Of a stretch of 36,731 bases of DNA, positions 8,086-16,481 are shown in pieces. A model generated the notes under the pieces. That model was given only the letters and a program-made list of their open reading frames with translations. It was not told the origin of the DNA and searched no databases. Each line of letters starts with the position of its first letter. The stretch's first letter is position 1. The DNA is from Erysipelotrichaceae bacterium (GTDB lineage: Bacteria > Bacillota_I > Bacilli_A > Erysipelotrichales > Erysipelotrichaceae): assembly GCA_017432545.1 (NCBI GenBank), contig JAFRJA010000108.1, forward strand, positions 1-36,731. The letters run 5' to 3'. The translations under genes and the position numbers were made by a program.

Positions 8086-9168
8086 TTAATTTCTATCAGT
8101 TTCGACCCTTACAGCCTGATCATCCAGAATTTCCTTTATTTTATCTTTTATCTCACTCTCATCATCCTTGCGGTCATATGGAATGACGATATCCAGAAAA
8201 TACATCTTCAGCTCATCGTTGTAATGAAAATCATGGAAAGCGATATTCAATGAACTAAGATATTCCTGCAGTTTCTCTTTGTATTTCAGGATCTTCTTAT
8301 TCTTCGTATGCGGATCAGGATGTAAGCTCAGACCGACACCTGCTTCATCCCTGATCTGTAATTCAATGATCTCTAAGGCATCATGGGCCTTTTTGAGACT
8401 CAGTTTTTCATCGATCTCCACATCGCAACTTCCATATATCTTATGTCCATAGCTGTGTAACAGCAGATCGTGATAACCCTCAATCCCTTCAGCCCTATCC
8501 AGGATCTTTCTGATCTGATCATATACTTCTTCATCGACCTTCTCACCCAATAAAGTTGAAGTATTCTTTACCAGGATCTTTATGCCATTGAAGATGATGA
8601 AGAATGACAGACATAAACCGATCACAGCATCGATCGGTAATGTCGTCATCGACGAAAATACATAAGCCAATAAAACGACGATCGTCTGACTGACATCAGA
8701 TAAGGAATCAAGTTTCTGAACTTCCATCGTCGACATCTTTGTCTTTTTATAATTCCTGTCAAAATAGAAAGCCATGAACAGCTTGATCAATATCGCCAGG
8801 ATCAAAATCGGAATGGTGGCCGGTTCGCGAATGACCGGCTCCGGATGAAGGATCCTTCTGATACTGGAAGTGAGCAGATTGAAACCGACACTGATGATCA
8901 TCAGAGATACAGCCTGTGACATCATGTATTCAAAACGGCCATGACCATAAGGATGTTTCTCATCAGCCGGCTTGTTTGTGAAATAGTAGCCGATCAGGAT
9001 CAGCAAGGCATTGCCGATATCAGACAGATTATTGAAAGCATCCGATAAGATAGACAAAGATGATGTCTTATAGGCGGCAAAAAACTTGCATAAACATAAA
9101 AAAGCATTTAAACAGATCGTAACGATTCCTATCTTATTGGCTGATATTACCTGTTCATCCATTAACAT
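8086..9168 (-). CDS. Cation diffusion facilitator (CDF) transporter
   Basis: The protein has 360 residues. About six transmembrane segments occupy residues ~15-205. A cytoplasmic domain of the CDF fold follows (KKAHDALEIIELQIRDEAGVGLSLHPDP). The membrane motif is SDAFNNLSDIG and the KHPYGHGRFE loop is typical of the family. It exports divalent metal by proton antiport. The second helix has NxxxD where many zinc transporters have H/DxxxD, and the fifth has IDAVIGL. That pattern hints at manganese rather than zinc, but this is inference. The tail beyond residue 290 is an additional domain. It is separate from thyA by 36 bases on the same strand. Confidence 0.88.
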   Translation of the reverse strand: MLMDEQVISANKIGIVTICLNAFLCLCKFFAAYKTSSLSILSDAFNNLSDIGNALLILIGYYFTNKPADEKHPYGHGRFEYMMSQAVSLMIISVGFNLLTSSIRRILHPEPVIREPATIPILILAILIKLFMAFYFDRNYKKTKMSTMEVQKLDSLSDVSQTIVVLLAYVFSSMTTLPIDAVIGLCLSFFIIFNGIKILVKNTSTLLGEKVDEEVYDQIRKILDRAEGIEGYHDLLLHSYGHKIYGSCDVEIDEKLSLKKAHDALEIIELQIRDEAGVGLSLHPDPHTKNKKILKYKEKLQEYLSSLNIAFHDFHYNDELKMYFLDIVIPYDRKDDESEIKDKIKEILDDQAVRVETDRN

Positions 9169-9223
9169 CTATTATAGTCTCAGACAGAACAAATATTCAT
9201 ACAATTACAGGCATAAAAGAAAA

Positions 9224-9236
9224 CCGCATGTAAGCG
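9224..9236 (-). terminator. Terminator after the beta-helix surface protein gene
   Basis: On the minus strand a GCCGC...GCGGT stem with loop TTACAT is followed by TTTCTTTT. It directly follows the stop at 9250, which confirms that the unusual C-terminus of that protein is the natural end. Confidence 0.7.
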
Positions 9237-9249
9237 GCCTGTCTTCTTG

Positions 9250-10971
9250 CTATTCGATTCCCGTTCTAGGAGCTACATAAGTCGAGCTCTTCTTCTGATC
9301 AGGTGTTTTATCTTTATCTGGTTCAGGAGCAGGAGTTGGAGTAGTTTTTTCTGAAATCGTAAACTTGACGGTTGTTTCTTCCGGAAGTTTATAGTTATTA
9401 TTACTCAGAGCGGTCGCTTCGGCAGTGTGCGTTCCGACTGCGCTTTGAGCACCAGTGACTGTAACTGTACATGTATCACCACTGGCCAGTCCAGCTGCCG
9501 TAGCTGTCGGACAATGTTCTTTTCCATCATAAGTGAATGATGTATCTGTCCAATCAAGTGTTACTGTCTTTGGAGTAATCTCATAATCAATCGCTGCAGT
9601 AACATTTGATGCTGTAAGTTTTGCAGTATAATTACCAACATTTACAGGTAAATCTTCCAAAGGATTTGTTCCATTGTAATACTTAATATCATCTTCCTTC
9701 AGATTGAGTTTTGTTTCCTTGTTGAATTTTGTCAGATTGTCGATAGTAGCTGTATGAGTCTTGCCATCATATTCTTCAGATCCTGATTTTAATGTTACAG
9801 ATATTTTGCTGTCTGGAAGCGTGCAGACAGAACTTTTACAAGTCGCCGTTATTGTTGCGCCATCTGTACTGTATTCGAAGTCATGTACATGGGTAGATGG
9901 TCTTACCAGTATAGCTTCGATACCTTCTGTATCATTTTCAGAATCAACGATAAAATCTGGATCATCACTTAAAAAGTTATCTATTGTTGCTTTTCCATTA
10001 AAGCCATAAGTAAAGAAACCAGGAGGCGAAGAAATATGCACTCCGATCCTGCTGTCAGAATGTACGTATCCGTTAATACGAATTCTTGAAGGGCAGAAAA
10101 CGTTACTAGCCTTTGAATTACCATTGGAAGTATTGCCGGTAATAGTTATTTTCTGAGTCGTTTCTTGACTTCTGATATTAAAATCACCATACTGAACCAA
10201 AACACCAGCGCCATCAGTTTCAGGATTATTATTAATTTTATTATTAGTTATGCTGCCGCCAGACATGTTTAAAACACCATTTTTAAGAATTCCGACACCA
10301 GCGGCACTATTTGCGGCTGTATTGTTGCTTATTGTTCCACCCGACATGTTAAACACAGCATTATTGTCTACACCTCTGGCACATACACCTGCACCGGATC
10401 CGTTTCCAATCGTATTATTGGAAATTGTCCCGCCGAACATATTGAAAGTTCCGTTGCCATCAATATAAACGCCTGCGCCAAAGGTCTCGTGTGTTTCATC
10501 CACGGAGACGCCATTGTTACAAATGGTTCCACCATGCATATTGAAAACACCGCCATACACATAAACGCCTGCGCCATAGTAAGCAGAAGAAATATCGAGG
10601 CCTATTCCTCCTTTTATCTGGCCACCACTTACACAATCGTAAAGATTAAGGGTAGAACCTGACTTGATCAGTATGACACTGCCTTTAATCGGATTTCCTG
10701 CCGAAGTGGCGTTTGTTATGTCGGTTCTTTCGGTACCGGTGTAAATGATTTTATGACCATTGAGGCAGAGATTTATTTCACCTGAAGGTAGTACCCAGGT
10801 CTTATCGATTTCAATATCATTAGTCAGATAATAATTTCCTGCTTCTGTCGGAAGGCCAGTAGTTATTGCTGTACCATGATTGTGTTCCGCATGTATATGA
10901 TTGACACCTAAAAGACTGACGAACATCGTCATGATCAATAATGTCAGTGATGTTTTTCTGATCTTTTTCAT
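9250..10971 (-). CDS. Secreted beta-helix surface protein with MBG-like repeats and PRTGIE C-terminus
   Basis: The protein has 573 residues. The signal peptide is residues ~1-28, cleaved near HIHA. Residues ~130-255 hold at least four copies of a turn repeat like FNMSGGTISNN, expected to form a right-handed parallel beta helix as in pectate-lyase-type adhesins. Two bacterial Ig-like (MBG/YDG) units follow, each with a YDGK signature (SEEYDGKTH and FTYDGKEH). A Pro/Lys linker ends in YVAPRTGIE. This end resembles a sorting motif (P-x-T-G), but no hydrophobic tail follows and a terminator does. The gene is divergent from the LuxR-type membrane regulator at 11131. The likely role is surface adhesion or glycan binding. 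Confidence 0.8.
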   Translation of the reverse strand: MKKIRKTSLTLLIMTMFVSLLGVNHIHAEHNHGTAITTGLPTEAGNYYLTNDIEIDKTWVLPSGEINLCLNGHKIIYTGTERTDITNATSAGNPIKGSVILIKSGSTLNLYDCVSGGQIKGGIGLDISSAYYGAGVYVYGGVFNMHGGTICNNGVSVDETHETFGAGVYIDGNGTFNMFGGTISNNTIGNGSGAGVCARGVDNNAVFNMSGGTISNNTAANSAAGVGILKNGVLNMSGGSITNNKINNNPETDGAGVLVQYGDFNIRSQETTQKITITGNTSNGNSKASNVFCPSRIRINGYVHSDSRIGVHISSPPGFFTYGFNGKATIDNFLSDDPDFIVDSENDTEGIEAILVRPSTHVHDFEYSTDGATITATCKSSVCTLPDSKISVTLKSGSEEYDGKTHTATIDNLTKFNKETKLNLKEDDIKYYNGTNPLEDLPVNVGNYTAKLTASNVTAAIDYEITPKTVTLDWTDTSFTYDGKEHCPTATAAGLASGDTCTVTVTGAQSAVGTHTAEATALSNNNYKLPEETTVKFTISEKTTPTPAPEPDKDKTPDQKKSSTYVAPRTGIE

Positions 10972-11050
10972 TTCAGTTCCCCATTTCTACCAATATAAAA
11001 AGGTATTGTTTCTGTTGAATATATTGTAATTGTCTTCCTAATATATATAG

Positions 11051-11069
11051 GGTCAGTTTTAGGTCAGTT
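11051..11069. promoter_or_regulatory. Direct repeat GGTCAGTT, 11-bp period, between divergent genes
   Basis: GGTCAGTT occurs at 11051-11058 and 11062-11069, one helical turn apart, in the 159-base gap between the surface protein gene and the LuxR-type regulator gene. It is a good candidate binding site for the adjacent regulator. A shorter repeated string, AAGGTATTGT, also occurs at 11000-11009 and 11081-11090 in the same gap. Confidence 0.45.
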
Positions 11070-11130
11070 ACTATCCTTGGAAGGTATTGTAAGATTTATA
11101 GATATAGTGTTTTGTTATAATTGAGTAAAC

Positions 11131-12453
11131 ATGCAAATGAATAATGAATTGAAAAGTGTAGTTAAAGCCTTTTTACTGATCTTTATCGGCTTTTCCTTTA
11201 CCTCAGCCGGATACATCTCCTGGATCTATAATCTTGTCAATTATGTAAGTGCGACAACAGCCGATTTTGCCGGCGAAGTTGCGGGCTATCTGTTTCAGGC
11301 GATCGGGATCGGACTGTTCATGTGGTATGTGAAAAGTAAAGACGATCATATCAGGGAAATGATGTATGGTGTTTACGCTGCAGATCTGTTCTGTATCGTG
11401 TTGTGCCTGGTCGGTGATAATTCATACGGACTCTTTATGATCGGCATGATCATGAATCTGCTTCATGGGGCGATCGCCGGACATTATCTTTACTATCTTG
11501 GACTTAATGTCGACAGAAATAAAACAGCGCTGGTTTTTGGTCTGGCTTATGGTTTATCTAATATCTTTACCTGGCTTATTTCCGGCAACCTTTTAAACAA
11601 CATCAGTATCATTCTTTATGTCGTTATGACTGCGGCCGGGATCGCAACTGTCTTTTACTGTGACAGTTATGATCGTCCTAAAACAAATGAAGCAGACAAT
11701 GGCAAATTCATGGATATCTGTTTACTTGTGTTCATGCTGTCGCTGGTAAAGAATATCGGTTTCTCATTCTCAACTGCCGATATCTCTGACAAGGTAAACA
11801 TTGAGACTTCAAGAATATATTACATGGCCGGACTTGTCATTGCCGGATACATAAACAATAAGAGCCGCCGCCTGGGTTCGATCATGTGCCTGCTGTCACT
11901 GATCATTCCTTTCATCTCGATGATCATGGTCAACAGTAATATCGGCATTGCGATCATCTGGGCACTCAATTATGTCTTCTATGGTTTCTTTACCGTCTAC
12001 CGAGTCATCGTCATGATCGATCATGCTTTGGATAAGGGACAGTATCATCTGATCCCCGTAGGTCTATTAGTGGGCAGGCTTGGTGATGCCTTAGGCACAA
12101 CAGCGTTTATCGTCTTAAAGAATTCCTATATGTACCAGACTGCGATATCAGCTGTTTTATATTGTCTGACGGTCCTGATCTTCCTTAAGGTCTACAACAG
12201 TCTGTACGCTTCCGGTAAGACCAGAAACGAAAACGATCTCACAAAAGCCTTCTATAAGGAATATGACATTTCCGATCGTGAAACAGAAGTAATGGAAATG
12301 CTGCTTCAGAACTTAAACAATAAAGAGATCGCTGAGAAACTGTTTGTATCGGCCAGCACAGTCAAATTTCATATCCACAACATTCTGAAAAAAACTTCCT
12401 GCGCAAACAGGAAGCAATTGTTGGACCTTTATAACAATTATCTTAATCAGTAA
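11131..12453 (+). CDS. Multi-pass membrane protein fused to a LuxR-type DNA-binding domain
   Basis: The protein has 440 residues. Residues ~10-360 form about 12 hydrophobic segments resembling a transporter-like sensor. Residues ~375-438 are a LuxR/GerE helix-turn-helix (DISDRETEVMEMLLQ, NNKEIAEKLFVSASTVKFHI, HNILKKTS). The combination is a one-component regulator: a membrane sensor tied to a DNA-binding domain on the cytoplasmic side. Such proteins are abundant in Coriobacteriia and some Bacillota and often regulate an adjacent gene; here the divergent neighbour is a surface protein. The ATG at 11131 has almost no ribosome site, and a TATAAT lies only 9 bases upstream, so the message may be leaderless or the start may be the in-frame ATG at 11137. 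Confidence 0.83.
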   Translation: MQMNNELKSVVKAFLLIFIGFSFTSAGYISWIYNLVNYVSATTADFAGEVAGYLFQAIGIGLFMWYVKSKDDHIREMMYGVYAADLFCIVLCLVGDNSYGLFMIGMIMNLLHGAIAGHYLYYLGLNVDRNKTALVFGLAYGLSNIFTWLISGNLLNNISIILYVVMTAAGIATVFYCDSYDRPKTNEADNGKFMDICLLVFMLSLVKNIGFSFSTADISDKVNIETSRIYYMAGLVIAGYINNKSRRLGSIMCLLSLIIPFISMIMVNSNIGIAIIWALNYVFYGFFTVYRVIVMIDHALDKGQYHLIPVGLLVGRLGDALGTTAFIVLKNSYMYQTAISAVLYCLTVLIFLKVYNSLYASGKTRNENDLTKAFYKEYDISDRETEVMEMLLQNLNNKEIAEKLFVSASTVKFHIHNILKKTSCANRKQLLDLYNNYLNQ

Positions 12454-13089
12454 CTATTCCGCAACAAAACCGGATGAATATATACCTAATACAGCTGTAA
12501 AGACAACTGCACTGTAGGTGGAGAATCTTTCGATTATGCCAAAGACTTCTTTCGGGAAAGCCGCTGTCCCGGCTGCTCCGAAAAACATGGCAATAAAGGC
12601 GATGACAGCTAATATCCCAAGACTCTTGCGACCGCTTCTGAAGCTGCCGATCGCGATCAGAATAAGCGAGACTATCGATAACAGGACTACCGGGATCGTC
12701 ACGACATACACATGCATGAAGGACTGAAAACTTCCATCATAACCGGCCGAAGAAAGCGGGAATAAAGAATAGCCGATGGCTGATACAAAGTTCATCAGAG
12801 CAAAAAGATATATTCCCCACTTAAGGGTCTTATTCAGATCATGAGCCAGCACACACAATAAAGCACAGCACATGCAGCTGAAGATCCCGTAGATATGCGA
12901 ATAGTAACTGGCGATCTGATATGATGGCGCATCAGTGGCCGTCAGATCACTGACGGCCTGTGACATCCTGTCATAGCCCGGGTAATTCATTCCGCCGACG
13001 ATATCATGTACGATATAGAAAACTAAGGCCAATACTCCCGCTATCATTGCCCAGCTTGCGAATCTTTTAAGCCACTTCTTATTTTCCAT
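12454..13089 (-). CDS. DUF998-like membrane protein
   Basis: The protein has 211 residues with about six hydrophobic helices. The first extracytoplasmic loop, MNYPGYDRMSQAVSDLTATDAP, is characteristic of the DUF998 family. The function is unknown. The stop codon directly abuts the stop of the convergent LuxR-type gene with no bases between them. The start overlaps the end of the acetyltransferase remnant by 11 bases, suggesting that it was once translated with that gene. Confidence 0.75.
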   Translation of the reverse strand: MENKKWLKRFASWAMIAGVLALVFYIVHDIVGGMNYPGYDRMSQAVSDLTATDAPSYQIASYYSHIYGIFSCMCCALLCVLAHDLNKTLKWGIYLFALMNFVSAIGYSLFPLSSAGYDGSFQSFMHVYVVTIPVVLLSIVSLILIAIGSFRSGRKSLGILAVIAFIAMFFGAAGTAAFPKEVFGIIERFSTYSAVVFTAVLGIYSSGFVAE

Positions 13090-13441
13090 ACAATTTTCTC
13101 CAATCTTGCCTTGTGATAATAGAAACTCTATCAGTTATATTATCCTTATCTTTAAATTCTTTTAAGAAAGACATGCGGATCGCTTCAGCTGTTTTATAGG
13201 AAGCCACATTATCAGCCGTGCAATAAGAATAAAGTGCCGGAAACTGCGTATGTTCAAAAGCCCAGTCTCTTACTGCTGCTGCCGCTTGTTTACCATAACC
13301 TTTTCTGTGCAGATCCTTCCGGATATGGAAACCGATCTCCGGAAGCATTTGTCCATCGATATTCTGCATGCTTATGCCGCAATCCCCGATCATCTCATCA
13401 TTCTCTTTCAAACAAAGAGCCCATAAACCAAAACCATATAG
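13079..13441 (-). pseudogene. GNAT N-acetyltransferase, 5'-truncated remnant
   Basis: The frame reads back from the stop at 13079 to an in-frame TAG at 13442. The fragment starts near YGFGLWALCLKEND and contains the acetyl-CoA binding motif RKDLHRKGYGKQAAAAVRDW. The remaining ~120 residues form the C-terminal two-thirds of a GNAT fold; the first strand and helices are gone. The only possible starts are internal (a TTG at 13411). The upstream sequence to 13600 holds no matching N-terminus, so this is a deletion remnant rather than a frameshift. Confidence 0.7.
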
Positions 13442-13606
13442 CTAATAACTATTAGCTTTTCAATCCGGTATAAAAAAATGAAATTTAATATCAATAATAA
13501 AATTACCAGTATACAGAAAAAGCAGACAAAAACACCTCTACCAATTGAGATTTCTTCTGAACTTTTTTCTTCATAATGAAGGAAAAGTTAAGGAGATTTT
13601 TAATTC

Positions 13607-14464
13607 ATGAAAAAGATAATGTGTCTTATGATCCTGTTTTTCCTGGCGATCGGTATCAGACCGATATATGCCAATGCGGATCTGATGATCGATGTTGAAG
13701 GTATCGTTGACGGTTATGTCAATGAAGAAGTCAAGGACAAAGTCGTAGTACTGACCCTTACGGATAACAACTACATCTTCGATGAAGTCTATACCTCGGT
13801 AGGAGAAGATATAACCGAATGGTTCACAAACATACCCGAGGGCCTTAAAGCCGAAGTAACGAGCTATTCAGAAAACTCGCTGGGCGTAACGGTAAGCGGG
13901 ACGACCGCTGCAGAATGCGACTTGCAGATAAAAGTCAAAGTTCCCGATGGTCCGATAGTCACCAAGGATTATGCTTCTTCGGTAGAAGGATTGGAAAATG
14001 TGGAAAGCGATAAAGCCAGATATATCATTGAAAAGCGGATCCCGTCTGCTGAATATACCGGACCGTTCACTGTTTCGGGATATGTCAGGGAAGACCTCGA
14101 AGTTCAATATGTCTATATCAGATTGATCAACACCAAAGCAACGGAAGCCATGCTTAATGCGAAAATCGATCTCTATAACGGCTTAACCGGCAAAGTGGTC
14201 GAAATAAGTGAGGATCAGATACTTAAAGTCGAATATACCGGCAATCCCGAAAATGAAGACCATTCCCTGATCGATATCACCTTATCCAAAGAACTTGTAA
14301 CATGTAACGAAGACCTTAAAGTACCAGACAGAGAAGATGTGAAGTTTGACATTAACCCTAAAACAGAACCGGTCATTCCCGATGAACCTGTTACGCCTGA
14401 TACACCATCAGAACCATCAAAACCCGTCTATACTCACCCCATTCCTCAAACGGGTGTTGAATAG
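13607..14464 (+). CDS. Secreted protein with proline-rich tail and PQTGVE C-terminus
   Basis: The protein has 285 residues. The signal peptide spans residues ~1-23 (hydrophobic core CLMILFFLAIGI, cleavage near YANA). The body (~25-245) appears beta-rich with no known domain. A linker of Pro/Glu/Thr follows, then the end THPIPQTGVE. The end has the same P-x-T-G-aliphatic-E form as the beta-helix protein at 9250, again without a hydrophobic anchor. An AAGGAG ribosome site is placed 10 bases before the ATG, and the gene is followed by a strong terminator, so it is a single-gene unit. Function unknown; the cell surface or the outside is the expected location. Confidence 0.75.
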   Translation: MKKIMCLMILFFLAIGIRPIYANADLMIDVEGIVDGYVNEEVKDKVVVLTLTDNNYIFDEVYTSVGEDITEWFTNIPEGLKAEVTSYSENSLGVTVSGTTAAECDLQIKVKVPDGPIVTKDYASSVEGLENVESDKARYIIEKRIPSAEYTGPFTVSGYVREDLEVQYVYIRLINTKATEAMLNAKIDLYNGLTGKVVEISEDQILKVEYTGNPENEDHSLIDITLSKELVTCNEDLKVPDREDVKFDINPKTEPVIPDEPVTPDTPSEPSKPVYTHPIPQTGVE

Positions 14465-14477
14465 AGCTCTTACAAAC

Positions 14478-14517
14478 CCTGAGAAGACGTTGAAATATAC
14501 GTCTTTTCAGGTCTTTT
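14478..14517 (+). terminator. Terminator after the PQTGVE protein gene
   Basis: CCTGAGAAGACG and CGTCTTTTCAGG pair around a 10-base loop and are followed by TCTTTT. Confidence 0.85.
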
Positions 14518-14530
14518 AAACCATAAGAAA

Positions 14531-14549
14531 ACCGGATATTATGTCCGGT
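14531..14549 (-). terminator. Terminator after the first RHH gene
   Basis: On the minus strand ACCGGA, loop CATAATA and TCCGGT are followed by TTTCTTAT. It lies beyond the stop codon at 14563. Confidence 0.75.
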
Positions 14550-14562
14550 TTATTGTAAGGCT

Positions 14563-14745
14563 TTACTTATCATCTCCATCTGTCTCCAGATCGATCAGAG
14601 CCTGACGACAGGCTTCAATCACAAAACGGGAAAAACTGATGTCTTTTTTTTCGGCTGCTGCTCTGATAGTTTTTATCAGATTCACAGGAAAGCGGATATT
14701 CTTATTTTCGGTATAGACTCTATCTGCTGCGGATCCAGGTCCCAC
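14563..14745 (-). CDS. Small ribbon-helix-helix (RHH) protein, paralogue A
   Basis: The protein has 60 residues. The core NIRFPVNLIKTIRAAAEKKDISFSRFVIEACRQAL (from about residue 16) has the beta strand followed by two helices of an Arc/MetJ-type DNA-binding fold, and the tail is acidic (ETDGDDK). Four paralogues occur in this window, and each pairs a strand (xIRxP) with DISFxxFVxxAC. The start is GTG with no clear ribosome site, so the exact N-terminus is uncertain. Small RHH proteins usually bind operators as dimers and repress their own operon or a toxin partner; no toxin is visible next to this one. Confidence 0.65.
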   Translation of the reverse strand: MGPGSAADRVYTENKNIRFPVNLIKTIRAAAEKKDISFSRFVIEACRQALIDLETDGDDK

Positions 14746-14799
14746 AAGCTAAGTATATTATCTATCTAGGATAAAATATCTCTATCAATTGAGAAGACA

Positions 14800-14997
14800 C
14801 TACTGTATCTGATCATCCTCTTCGCTGTTCTGTTTCTTCATGTACATAAGGACGAACTGACAGGCTTCCACAACGAATCTGGTAAAAGATATGTCATTTT
14901 CCATCATTACCTCTTCGATTTCTTTTATCAGCGGTACAGGGAAACGTACGCTCTTGTTTAAGGTTTCGACTTTGTTATTTTTGATTACAAATTTCAT
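14800..14997 (-). CDS. Small ribbon-helix-helix (RHH) protein, paralogue B
   Basis: The protein has 65 residues with the RHH core SVRFPVPLIKEIEEVMMENDISFTRFVVEACQFVL and an acidic tail (NSEEDDQIQ). The ATG has a good AGAAGGA ribosome site. It lies 51 bases downstream of the Cro-like regulator at 15049 on the same strand and may be its operon partner. The acidic tails seen in the family may act as DNA mimics or oligomerisation tails (inference). Confidence 0.7.
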   Translation of the reverse strand: MKFVIKNNKVETLNKSVRFPVPLIKEIEEVMMENDISFTRFVVEACQFVLMYMKKQNSEEDDQIQ

Positions 14998-15048
14998 TTT
15001 TTCCTTCTTTCTTTTTTAACTAAAAAATAATATTAATATGATCTATAA

Positions 15049-15291
15049 TTATCGATCATCATATTCTTCAATGATGACCCGGAAAATCTTTGCGGTATCA
15101 TCGACTCCGAGATCTTTCATCAGCTGCAGGATCGTATCCATCTGAATGTTCTTACCCTCTTTCATTCTCGAAAAAAGACTCGACGATAGATTGTACTTTC
15201 TGATCAGATTCGTCTGGGTTATACCCATTTCACTGATCGTCTGGAAAAATGGTTCATATGAAACTGATAGTGTTCTTATTCGTTTTCTCAT
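15049..15291 (-). CDS. Small Cro/C1-type helix-turn-helix regulator
   Basis: The protein has 80 residues. ISEMGITQTNLIRKYNLSSSLFSRMKEGKNIQMDTILQLMKDLGV fits the five-helix HTH_3/Cro fold, with recognition helix SSSLFSRMK. It is probably a DNA-binding repressor of its own operon, which may also include RHH paralogue B. No phage genes are nearby. Confidence 0.75.
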   Translation of the reverse strand: MRKRIRTLSVSYEPFFQTISEMGITQTNLIRKYNLSSSLFSRMKEGKNIQMDTILQLMKDLGVDDTAKIFRVIIEEYDDR

Positions 15292-15618
15292 ATCTTCTTA
15301 TCTGCCAAAAACGAGTTTGGTTTATTCCTCCTTACTTTCTTATTATCTCTCTATAAAATTTAAAAGCAATACCATTACCACTACCGAATGTATGTATTAT
15401 CTCTTGTGTTAGAAATAAAATTATTTATTATATTTTGTAATTCATCTACATTATGATTAATATATGCATTCTATAACGCATTATAGTTGCTGTTTATTAT
15501 AACAGTACAATTGTCATAAAAAACCGTAACACACTGTATGCAGATTTTCTTATTTCAAGACATGCGCGTTTTGCTGCAATAGAAGCATAATATCAAATTC
15601 ATTATTCAGGGGTGGCAT
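15292..15618. other. AT-rich intergenic region with no recognisable gene
   Basis: These 327 bases have no convincing coding frame. A small hairpin CTGTT-TATTAT-AACAG is at about 15492-15507. The last part may hold the promoter of the permease remnant, whose AGGGGTGG ribosome site precedes the ATG at 15619. I see nothing else of note. Confidence 0.5.
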
Positions 15619-15795
15619 ATGGAAAAAGAAAAATTGATGGAAAAACGTTATGGCTTGCCGACGGCTTTATCGATGGTCGTAGGTATCGCCATCGGCTCAG
15701 GTATCTTCTTTAAAGCAGTCAAATTATTGAACCTGACTCACGGTTCCATGAAAGATGCGCTGTTGGTCATCGGAGCAGTCGGTGTGATATGTGTC
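15619..15795 (+). pseudogene. Amino-acid permease (APC family), N-terminal remnant
   Basis: The first ~59 codons read YGLPTALSMVVGIAIGSGIF and continue through the second helix to IGAVGVICVV, the usual start of an APC amino-acid permease, with a good ribosome site. Similarity stops near base 15795, exactly where the GG-leader peptide gene on the opposite strand loses similarity to its paralogues. The rest of the permease (about 400 residues) is missing. Confidence 0.65.
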
Positions 15796-16020
15796 GTCTT
15801 CATGCGTGATATCTTCATTGGTCTTCATATTTATATAAACGTTGGTAGTAATCTGGTCATCATATAAAACGGCTTTAATATCGTGCTGTTCAAGAAAATG
15901 ACGCAATTTGCCAATGTCACCTACTGGAATTTTCAGTGTGTGGAAAAGTTCGGAAAGCTCCCTATGCGTTCCGCCGTTTACATTTTCAAGTTCATCATCT
16001 TTTATGCTGTTTCTGTTCAT
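15724..16020 (-). CDS. GG-leader peptide P1, with foreign C-terminus
   Basis: The protein has 98 residues, starting MNRNSIKDDELENVNGG, a double-glycine leader of the type removed by peptidase-containing ABC transporters. Residues 18-76 match paralogues P2 and P3 (pattern LxxxLExHxIxAxL...T.E.I.H). Beyond residue ~76 (base ~15795) the frame runs antisense through the permease remnant, so the natural C-terminus was lost. The ribosome site is AGGAAA. The gene starts 18 bases after the stop of P2, as the second gene of a two-gene unit. Confidence 0.65.
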   Translation of the reverse strand: MNRNSIKDDELENVNGGTHRELSELFHTLKIPVGDIGKLRHFLEQHDIKAVLYDDQITTNVYINMKTNEDITHEDDTYHTDCSDDQQRIFHGTVSQVQ

Positions 16021-16038
16021 TGTCGTTTCTTTCCTGGT

Positions 16039-16302
16039 TTATTTATGCCAACGGTTCTCTTCTATCATTTTTATTAACCCATCATGTGATATTTTTTCAT
16101 CGGTTTCTATATTTCTGTATGAATTCTTTTTATGCTGGGTATTATTCAACCGGGCTTCAATCTCGTGTGCCTTAAGAATATTTTTTAACGTTACAATTTC
16201 TGCATTTGGCCTTTGCAGCGTATAAGAAAGTTCAGCAGTCTCTTTCCACGTTCCGCCGTTAACATTTTCAAGTTCTTCATCTTTTATGCTGTTTTTGTTC
16301 AT
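16039..16302 (-). CDS. GG-leader peptide P2
   Basis: The protein has 87 residues. The leader is MNKNSIKDEELENVNGG and the mature part has ~70 residues with no cysteines (pattern LKNILKAHEIEARL...NIETDEKISH...MIEENRWHK). AGGAAA is the ribosome site. The leader motif (E-L-x-x-V-x-G-G) is that of class II bacteriocin and other exported peptide precursors. The mature part has no recognised toxin or bacteriocin family. Its charged, helix-rich character is unlike a pore-forming peptide, so signalling or a linked modification is possible. Confidence 0.7.
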   Translation of the reverse strand: MNKNSIKDEELENVNGGTWKETAELSYTLQRPNAEIVTLKNILKAHEIEARLNNTQHKKNSYRNIETDEKISHDGLIKMIEENRWHK

Positions 16303-16450
16303 GATTATTTCCTGCCTTGATTCTATATATAATTAAACGTACGCCGATAACAGCATGGCAAAAGTGCGTCAATAAAACAATTAAATCTGCGAAAACTGAT
16401 CTTTGTTTTTAATTTTAGACAGCTGAGAACAGTTATAAAACTGTTCCTGT

Positions 16451-16479
16451 AGTTAAGCTAAAACAAGTTAAGCTAAAAC
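16451..16479. repeat. Perfect 14-bp direct repeat upstream of a promoter
   Basis: AGTTAAGCTAAAAC occurs at 16451-16464 and 16466-16479, period 15, ending three bases before a TTGACA box. It may be an activator site or UP-like element. The GCTAAAA core recurs a third time within the -10 region (16502-16508). Confidence 0.65.
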
Positions 16480-16481
16480 TA

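Noticed and set aside
10250-10468. Plus-strand frame with repeated PPDM/PPN words
   Set aside because: The repeats are the antisense image of the beta-helix repeats in the minus-strand surface protein.
11116-11121. TATAAT just before the LuxR-type gene as a certain -10 box
   Set aside because: No matching -35 box at a normal distance and it would give a nearly leaderless message, so I left it only as a comment.
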